From the NCBI RefSeq assembly GCF_000564855.1, contig NZ_AYXG01000244.1, positions 1 through 46,327 on the forward strand: a stretch of 46,327 nucleotides of DNA, in the 5' to 3' direction. The notes under the pieces were generated by a model. The model saw only the letters and a program-made list of their open reading frames with translations, was not told the origin of the DNA and did no database searches. This stretch comes from Actinokineospora spheciospongiae (lineage in GTDB: Bacteria > Actinomycetota > Actinomycetes > Mycobacteriales > Pseudonocardiaceae). Both the position numbers and the translations under genes were made by a program. This document shows, piece after piece, positions 34,596 to 46,327 of the stretch; within the stretch, counting starts at the first letter, position 1, and each line of letters opens with the position of its first letter.

Positions 34596-35573
34596 TCAGG
34601 GCAGGGTGATGAGGCCTTCCCCGAGCAGGAAGTCGCGGGCGACCTCCACCGGGTCGGCGCCGTCGACGTCCACTCGGGCGCTGAGCCGCTGCATCGTCTC
34701 GTTGTCGAGGCGCTCGACCAGCGGTTGGAGGATCGGGCGCAGTTGCGGGTGTTCGGCGAGGAAGTCGGTGCGGATGACCGGCGCGACGTTGTACTGCGGG
34801 AAGAACTTGCGGTCGTCCTCGATGATGGCGAGGTCCAGGGCCAGGTTCCGGCCGTCGGTCGTGGTGACCTCGCCGATGGCGCAGGCCCCGTTGGCCAGCG
34901 CCTGGTACACCGCGCCCGCGCCGAAGATCTTCACGTTGCCCGGCGGCACCGAGAACCCGTAGGCCTTCTGCACCCCGGGGAACCCGTCGTCGCGGCTGAT
35001 GAACTCCGTCTCCAGGCAGAACACGCCCTGGCCCGGGTCCTGCCGGATGACCTCCGCGAGCTGGCTGGTTGTCTTGATCCCCAACTCCTCGGCGACCGGT
35101 TTGCGCATGGCGAACGCGTAGGTGTTGTTCAGCTCCGCGTAGTCGAGCCACTCCAGGCCGTTGGCGCGGTCGGCTTCCCGGACCGCCTCGAACTGCTCGC
35201 GCTCGTCGGGGATCGGCGTGCTCCGCGCCAGGTAGCTGACCCAGGCGGTGCCGGTGTACTCCCACTGCACGTCGATGTCGCCGGAGAGCAGCGCCTGCCG
35301 CGAGCTGTTGGAGCCCTGGATGTTGGTCAGGTCGACCACGTCGGCGCCCGCGGCGGCGAGCAGGAACTCGGTGAGGTGGCCGATGATGATCTGCTCGGTG
35401 AAGTCCTTGGACCCCACCACGATCCGCACGTCGGTCAGGTCGGCCCGCACCGCCTCCGGTCCGGGCAGGACGTCCAGTGGGAGGGCGAAGTTGCTCTCCA
35501 GGCCGCAGCCGGCGAGCAGCCCGCAGGCCGCGGCGACGGCGGCCAGCCTGAGCCCGGTGTTCGGCTTGGGCAT
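34596..35573 (-). CDS. Betaine/choline-type (OpuAC) substrate-binding lipoprotein
   Basis: A 325-residue lipoprotein with lipobox LLAGC (Cys23). The mature protein has VRIVVGSKDFTEQIIIGHLTEF, the GSNSSRQALLSGDIDVQWEYTGTAW ligand region, and a C-terminal DPVEVARDFLLGEGLI, typical of OpuAC/ProX binding proteins for glycine betaine, choline or related osmolytes. It is last of a four-gene transporter operon. Its ATG shares one base with the preceding permease stop (TGATG). Confidence 0.92.
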   Translation of the reverse strand: MPKPNTGLRLAAVAAACGLLAGCGLESNFALPLDVLPGPEAVRADLTDVRIVVGSKDFTEQIIIGHLTEFLLAAAGADVVDLTNIQGSNSSRQALLSGDIDVQWEYTGTAWVSYLARSTPIPDEREQFEAVREADRANGLEWLDYAELNNTYAFAMRKPVAEELGIKTTSQLAEVIRQDPGQGVFCLETEFISRDDGFPGVQKAYGFSVPPGNVKIFGAGAVYQALANGACAIGEVTTTDGRNLALDLAIIEDDRKFFPQYNVAPVIRTDFLAEHPQLRPILQPLVERLDNETMQRLSARVDVDGADPVEVARDFLLGEGLITLP

Positions 35574-36324
35574 CAGCGCAGTCCCTTCGGTCCGAGCCCG
35601 CGCTCGGCGACCGCGCCGAGCCAGTCCACCAGCAGCGCCAGGCCGACGGCCAGCACCGCGCCGGTGACCAGGACGGTCGGCCGGTTGAGCTTGTAGCCGG
35701 TGTCGATGAGCAGGCCGAGGCCGCCGCCGTTGACGAACGCGCCGAGGGTGGCGGTGCCCACCGCGAGCACCAGCGAGGTGCGCAGCCCGGCCAGGATCAG
35801 CGGCACGGCCAGCGGCAGCTCGATGCGGCGCAGCACGGCACCGCCGGACATGCCGATGCCGCGACCCGCCTCCACCAGCGCCGGGTCGACCGACTGGATG
35901 CCGACGACGGTGTTGCGCAGCACCGGGAGCAGCGAGTAGAGCGCGATCGGCAGCGCCGCGGCCCACAGCCCCTCCCACTCGGTCCACAGGAAGAACAGCA
36001 CCAGCACGCCCACCGCGGGCGCTGCCTGCCCGACGGTGGCGATGCCGAGCACGACCGGTGCCGCCCAGCGGGCCCAGCGGCGGGTGACCGCGACGCCCAC
36101 CGGCACCGCGACCGCGAGCACCAGCGCGGTGACGACGACCGACAGGACCAGGTGGTCCCAGGTGTCGCGGAGCAGCTTCGCGGCGTTGATGTTGGCGCGC
36201 TCGATGGAGTCGAGGTCGCGGGTGAACGCCCAGGCCAGCACCCCGCCGACGAGCAGCACGACGGCGACGGGCTGCCCGAGCAGCCGCATCCGGTCCGCCC
36301 GCCGGGCGCGGGCCTCCAGGGCGG

Positions 36325-36328
<4 letters not shown>
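35573..36328 (-). CDS. Betaine-type ABC transporter permease 2
   Basis: A 251-residue permease with an N-terminal cytoplasmic segment and about six helices, including VAVVLLVGGVLAWAFT and VLGIATVGQAAPAVGVLVLF. The EAA-like loop is GIQSVDPALVEAGRGIGMSGGAVLRRIELP. The GTG at 36328 overlaps the stop of the ATPase gene by 4 bp. It is the second permease of a permease-ATPase-permease-binding protein operon. Confidence 0.9.
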
Positions 36329-37576
<1,248 letters not shown>

Positions 37577-37584
<8 letters not shown>

Positions 37585-38224
37585 GGATTCCCCTTGAAAC
37601 GGTCAGTCGGCCGACGAGCACGAAGACCCCGTCGACCAGCAGTGCGAGCACCACGATCCCGAGCGTGCCCGCCAGGGCCTGGTTGGTGGCGTTGGCGCTG
37701 CCCGCGCGGGCCAGCCCGGAGAAGATCTCGGTGCCCAGACCGGGCCCCTTGGCGTACGCGGCGATCGCCGCGATGCCCATCAGGAGCTGGGTGCTGACCC
37801 TGATGCCCGTCAGGATCGCGGGCCAGGCCAGCCGCAGCTCGACGCGGGTGAGCACGCGCAGCCGGTTCATCCCGATGCCGCGCGCCGCGTCGGTGATCGC
37901 GGAGTCCACACCGGACAGCCCGACGATGGTGTTGCGGACGATGGGCAGCAGGGCGTAGAGCACCAGCGCCACCACCGTCGGCGGGACCCCGAGGCCGAGG
38001 ACCGGGATCAGCAGGCCGAGCAGGGCGAACGACGGCACCGTCAGGATGGCGCTGGTGAGCGCCGTGGCGAGCGCCGAGCCCGCCGGGCTGCGGTACACGG
38101 CCACGCCCAGCGCGACGCCCGCGACCGCGGCGATGATCGTGCACTGGATGACCGCGCTCGCGTGCAGAGCGGCCTCGGGCAGGAGTCGATCCCATCGCTG
38201 GACGATGAAGTCCCACAGGTCCAC
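37577..38224 (-). CDS. Betaine-type ABC transporter permease 1
   Basis: A 215-residue permease with about five helices, including AAVAGVALGVAVY and SAILTVPSFALLGLLIPVLGLG, and the loop GLSGVDSAITDAARGIGMNRLRVLTRVEL that contacts the ATPase. The GTG at 38224 has GGGAGGT upstream. It opens the operon and is divergent from lhr. Confidence 0.9.
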
Positions 38225-38369
38225 CGGCCACCTCCCTTCGTTTGACCGAGCAACCTTCCCTACTCGCGGCCGGTGGGCAACTCACCGTCCACAGGGTCAG
38301 CCTGGCAGCCGCCCGCGGGCCTGTGGATGGTTTCGGGCGAATGTCGGTGTCTTCGGCGACCATGGGCCC

Positions 38370-42959
<4,590 letters not shown>

Positions 42960-43060
42960 GCCCCTGCGCCGGGGCTGTCGGCTCGCGCCGACGACGTGCC
43001 TTGGTTGCGCGCGGCAGAGGCGCGTCGCTTCGGTTGGGCCGCTTGGGTTGCGCAGCAGGC

Positions 43061-43975
43061 TCACTCGGCGATCTCGGCTTGCACCAGGTGTGCCACGTTC
43101 TCCATGCCCAGGGCGTTGGGGTGGACGGGGGCGGCGTTGACGACGTCGACGATGCCTTCGATCCAGCGGGTGCCGGGGGCGGTGCAGGCCTCGTGGCCCT
43201 CGGAAGCGGTGCGGGTGTCGACGAAGGTGGCGTTGTTGGCGGCGGCGGTGGCGGCGAGGATGTGGGCGAAGGAGCGTTCCTTGGCCGCGAGGTAGGGGAA
43301 GTCGTTCTCGGCGACGATGGCCTTGTTGGGGTTGGCGGGGTCGCAGGCGGCCTTGGTGGCCGGGAGGATGGCCTGGTAGCCGACGAGGACGACCTCGGCG
43401 TTCGGGGAGCGGTGGTGGATGCCCTGGAGGACTGCGGCGATCTTGGGGGCCTTCTCGGCGAAGGTCCGCTCCAGTTGGTCCACACCGCCTGCGGTGTAGT
43501 GGTCGGTGCAGGGGTGGCCGGTGGGGTCGGACGCCGCCAGGGTGACGCAGGTGCCGATGATGCCCCCGAAGCCCACGTCGTTGCCGCCGATTCCCACTGT
43601 CACCAGGGTTGTGTCGGCGGTGAGGGCGTCGAATTGGGGGGCGGCGGAGCCTTGCGGGTCCTCCATGTTGGCGGTGACCGCCCCGCTGCAACTAACGTCG
43701 ACGAACTCGGCGGGGTGGGTGGCCTGGGCCAGCAGGGACGGGTAGTTGCGGTCCGAGCGGGCGCAGGCGCCGCCGCTCTGGGTGGGGATGCCGGGGCCCG
43801 CCGTGAAGGAATCGCCCAGGGCCACGTACCTGGTCGCCGTGTCCTGCGGTTGGGCCGCGCCCGCGAAGGGGGCCGCGACCAGCGCTGTGGCGGCCACGCC
43901 CGCCGCGACGGTCAGGGCCGCGCCTGCGCCCAGCAGTGTTCGGGACTTCGCCGTGCCGAACCGCGAGAAAATCAC
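43061..43975 (-). CDS. Secreted SGNH/GDSL-type hydrolase
   Basis: A 304-residue secreted esterase or lipase. Signal peptide to about residue 41 (APFAGAAQPQ). Block I is VALGDSFTAGPG with nucleophile Ser56; block III GIGGNDVGFGG; block V VHPNALG with His285. There is no Asp three residues before His285 (APVH), so the enzyme may use a Ser-His dyad, as reported for some Streptomyces family members. Paired cysteines (ACARSD, SCSGAV, GTCVTL, HPCTDH) suggest disulfides. The GTG at 43975 has GGAGGT 5 nt upstream. Its natural substrate is unknown. Confidence 0.9.
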   Translation of the reverse strand: MIFSRFGTAKSRTLLGAGAALTVAAGVAATALVAAPFAGAAQPQDTATRYVALGDSFTAGPGIPTQSGGACARSDRNYPSLLAQATHPAEFVDVSCSGAVTANMEDPQGSAAPQFDALTADTTLVTVGIGGNDVGFGGIIGTCVTLAASDPTGHPCTDHYTAGGVDQLERTFAEKAPKIAAVLQGIHHRSPNAEVVLVGYQAILPATKAACDPANPNKAIVAENDFPYLAAKERSFAHILAATAAANNATFVDTRTASEGHEACTAPGTRWIEGIVDVVNAAPVHPNALGMENVAHLVQAEIAE

Positions 43976-44225
43976 GACTGACCTCCACAACCCGGGAATT
44001 GGTGCCGGACCTGTAGGTTTCTTCCCCGCCCGCGCGGAAGTCAACCGGCGCCCGGGGGAAATCGGGGGAATCAGCCCTGGGGCGACAAAGTTCTCCGCCG
44101 CTTTGCTTGCAGGGAGACAACGGTGGGTGGGAAGGCCCACGGGGCGGCCTCGACAGGTCTGGTCCGCGAGGTGCCGGGGTTCCTGGCAACCAGAGTGGCG
44201 CCCGGTCAGGTGACGAGCCCCCGGG

Positions 44226-44963
44226 TCAGCGGGAGGTGAGGACACAGAACTCGTTGCCCTCCGGGTCAGCCAGCACCACCCACGGCACGTCGCCCTGGCC
44301 GATGTCGAGGGGGGTGGCGCCCAGGTCGCGCAAGCGGGCGACCTCGGCGAGCTGGTTCTCCCCCGGGTGCGCGGCGACGTCGATGTGCAGGCGGTTCTTG
44401 GTCGACTTCGGCTCGTCGAGGGCGAGGAACTCCAGCCACGGGCCCCGGCCGTCGGCGGCGCGGAGGGAGGCCACGGTGCGGTCGTCGCGGACGATGCGGT
44501 GGCCGGTGGCGGCGGCCCAGAAGTCGGCCAGGGCGTTGGGGTTGGCGCTCTGGACGATGATGGCCGCGACCGAACCGGTGTCGGCGTACTCCGGGCGCGG
44601 GTCGAGGACGCAGAACTCGTTGCCCTCCGGGTCCGCCAACACCACCCACAGCACGTCGCCCTGACCGATGTCGGCCGGGGTGGCGCCCAGGGCGACCGCC
44701 CGGTCCACCAGGGCCAGTTGGTCGGCGGTGGAGACGCTGGGCAGGTCGAGGTGCCAGCGGTTCACCCCCACCTTGGCCCGGGCACCCGGGTCGACCGGGA
44801 CGAAGACCAGGTCGGCCTGCCAGCCGTCCTCGGCCGGGGCGCGCACGTCGACCTCGTCGGGGGTGGTGGCGGTGATCGACCAGCGCAGCAGTTCGGCCCA
44901 GAAGCGGGCGAGCGCGGCCGGGTCGGCGGCGTCGACCACGAGGTTGACCATGCGGGTGGGCAT
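44226..44963 (-). CDS. Double-domain VOC protein 1
   Basis: A 245-residue protein of two tandem VOC half-domains. Each begins with a VAADPAALARFWAELL- or SANPNALADFWAAATG-like helix and ends DPEGNEFCVL. Fused pairs form the active pocket that single-domain VOC proteins make by dimerising. Metal ligands and substrate cannot be identified. The ATG at 44963 has a weak ribosome-binding site; ATG at 44951 (MVNLVVDAAD) is an alternative. Confidence 0.8.
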   Translation of the reverse strand: MPTRMVNLVVDAADPAALARFWAELLRWSITATTPDEVDVRAPAEDGWQADLVFVPVDPGARAKVGVNRWHLDLPSVSTADQLALVDRAVALGATPADIGQGDVLWVVLADPEGNEFCVLDPRPEYADTGSVAAIIVQSANPNALADFWAAATGHRIVRDDRTVASLRAADGRGPWLEFLALDEPKSTKNRLHIDVAAHPGENQLAEVARLRDLGATPLDIGQGDVPWVVLADPEGNEFCVLTSR

Positions 44964-45098
44964 GGGGCGGACGCTAGTGCAGCGCGGGGCCGACCGATAG
45001 CCGGTTCCGGTGCGACAACCACCCCGGAACCGGCGCGGGAACGAGCGGGGCCCGGACCCGGCTCAGTCAGGGCCGCGGGCGGCGTTGTCGGTGGGCGC

Positions 45099-45842
45099 TC
45101 AGGTGCGCACCCGGGCGGGCAGCAGGCGGAACTCGTTGCCCTCCGGGTCGACGAAGGCCAGCGCACCGTCCGGGTCCGGGCCGCCGGGCAGCTCGGTGGC
45201 GCCCAGTGCGATCAGCCGGGCCGCCTCGGCGTCGCCGTCCGGGCGGTCGGCGAGAACCGCCACGTCGAACCGGATGCGGTTCGGGCCGCGCTTGGTGTCG
45301 GGCACCCGCAGGAACTCCAGCCACGGGCCGCTGGTGCCCGCCGAGCGCAGCGCCGCCGCCCCCGCACCGGTGTGCACGCTGGGCCAGCCGGTGGCCGCAG
45401 CCCAGAAGCCCGCCATCGCCGCCGGGTCCGCTGAATCCACGACCAGCGCGGCCAGCGGACCGGTGCGCTGGTACAGGTCGCCGGGCTCCAGGATGCAGAA
45501 CTCGTTGCCCTCGGGGTCGTGGAAGACCGTCCACGGCACCTCCGGGCCCTGCCCGACCCGGCCCTCGCGGGCACCCACGTCGACCGCCAGGGAGGTGAGG
45601 ACCTGGTACTCGTGCGGGCTCTCGGTCGCCAGGTCCACGTGGATGCGGTTCTTGGCGGACTTGGCCGAGGGGACCCGCCGGAACACCAGATCGATGCCGC
45701 TGCCGCCGACGTCGGGGGCGAGGAGGCGGTAGCCGCCGTCGCGCTCCGGGGTCGCGGTCCCGCCGAGCATGATGTACCAGAACTGGGCGACCGCGGCCGG
45801 GTCGGTCGCGTCGATCACGAGACTCGCCAACCGGGTGGACAT
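45099..45842 (-). CDS. Double-domain VOC protein 2
   Basis: A 247-residue paralogue of the neighbouring gene: two VOC half-domains with ATDPAAVAQFWYIMLGG, DPEGNEFCIL, SADPAAMAGFWAAATG and DPEGNEFRLL. In the second half-domain the closing Cys is replaced by Arg. I chose the ATG at 45842 (MSTRLASLVIDATD); an upstream GTG is possible. Likely a duplication of gene 1. Confidence 0.8.
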   Translation of the reverse strand: MSTRLASLVIDATDPAAVAQFWYIMLGGTATPERDGGYRLLAPDVGGSGIDLVFRRVPSAKSAKNRIHVDLATESPHEYQVLTSLAVDVGAREGRVGQGPEVPWTVFHDPEGNEFCILEPGDLYQRTGPLAALVVDSADPAAMAGFWAAATGWPSVHTGAGAAALRSAGTSGPWLEFLRVPDTKRGPNRIRFDVAVLADRPDGDAEAARLIALGATELPGGPDPDGALAFVDPEGNEFRLLPARVRT

Positions 45843-45989
45843 GGCCGACACGGTAGCCGCGTTTCCCTGGGGGCCGCCGGGCAACACCGGTCACCTGCGG
45901 TGATGCGCGCGTGCTCCGAGCGGTGCCCGGGGCACCGGGCACCGCTCGGGCACCGGACCGGCGCGGGACCGATCCTGGCGGGTGGCCCG

Positions 45990-46327
45990 GATTTTCCGGT
46001 GGTGTCCGGGTGGATTTGCTCGGCCGTTCCCCGGTTGAGAGGCTGGTTGGTCGCTGGGGTGCCTGGGTGGGCGTGTTTGGCCGTGTCTTCGAGCCACGGG
46101 GTTTTGGTGGGTGTGCGCGGGCGGGGGGATGACTCGGCCGTGCCGCTGTTCAAAGCTGGGTTCCGGTGGGGGTGCGCGGCTGGGTGGATGTGCTCGGCCG
46201 TGCCTTCACGAGCCCGGTCGTTTGGTGGGTGGTGCCCGGGTGGGTGGATGTGCTCGGCTTTCGAGCCCGGGACTTTGTCGGTGGTGCCCGGCTGGGTGGA
46301 TGTGTTTGGCCGGGGCCCCTATGGCGA
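45990..46327. repeat. Right-end imperfect repeat array, inverted relative to the left array
   Basis: Six diverging copies of a unit with core TGGGTGGATGTGCTCGGCCG end near 46016, 46073, 46131, 46200, 46250 and 46302 (spacing 50-69 bp). The reverse complement of the core, CGGCCGAGCACATCCACCCA, matches the left-end array. The reversed final bases begin TCGCCA and continue into CCCCGGCCAAACACATCC, as does the left end. Positions 45843-45989 hold no gene I can support. Confidence 0.85.

Overview
This 46.3 kb high-GC window comes from an actinobacterium, most likely of the order Pseudonocardiales. The evidence is GC-rich codon use, frequent GTG starts, LexA boxes of the TCGAAC-N4-GTTCGA type, a B12-dependent ribonucleotide reductase, a mycobacterial-type succinate dehydrogenase 1 operon, and a gene order matching the nrdR-lexA-hflX-dapF-miaA-miaB-recX-recA segment that I know from Mycobacterium and Streptomyces. 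The genus cannot be settled from the sequence. Both ends lie in related short-repeat arrays in opposite orientation, so the window looks like a whole contig broken at repeats.

Layout, left to right. 1-250: tandem repeat array. 419-2410: minus-strand zinc metallopeptidase, a small VOC protein and an unrecognised protein. 2500-5929: nrdJ and nrdR, with a long upstream region carrying DnaA-box-like 9-mers and a probable NrdR box. 6381-7856: SOS locus, a LysM envelope protein divergent from lexA with three LexA boxes between them. 7941-13155: minus-strand run of an exported propeller-like protein, hflX, dapF, miaA and a dioxygenase-like protein. 13392-17035: DUF349 protein (+), then a small membrane protein and miaB (-). 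17091-23616: TAXI binding lipoprotein, GluK/GluR-type two-component system and the gluABCD glutamate transporter. 23689-27468: sdhB, sdhA, sdhC and a small protein upstream (Sdh1 type). 27469-28317: non-coding, with a perfect 16-bp-arm palindrome and a second repeat array. 28318-30366: recX, recA, DUF3046. 30530-34413: two tandem membrane-anchored Hsp70-like proteins. 34596-38224: betaine/choline-type ABC transporter. 38370-42959: helicase Lhr. 43061-45842: secreted SGNH hydrolase and two double-domain VOC proteins. 45990-46327: inverted counterpart of the left repeat array.

Functional themes are genome maintenance (lexA, recA, recX, lhr, dNTP supply), tRNA A37 modification (miaA, miaB), glutamate and osmolyte uptake, and respiration. 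The least explained element is the duplicated Hsp70 ATPase / Pro-Gln linker / transmembrane helix / cysteine-bearing ectodomain pair. Other items worth testing are the SOS operator pair directly next to the LysM gene's ribosome-binding site, the DnaA-like cluster beside the reductase operon, the HSDN-repeat tail on the betaine ATPase, and the mirror-image repeat arrays at the two ends. No tRNA, rRNA, CRISPR array, insertion sequence or prophage was seen.
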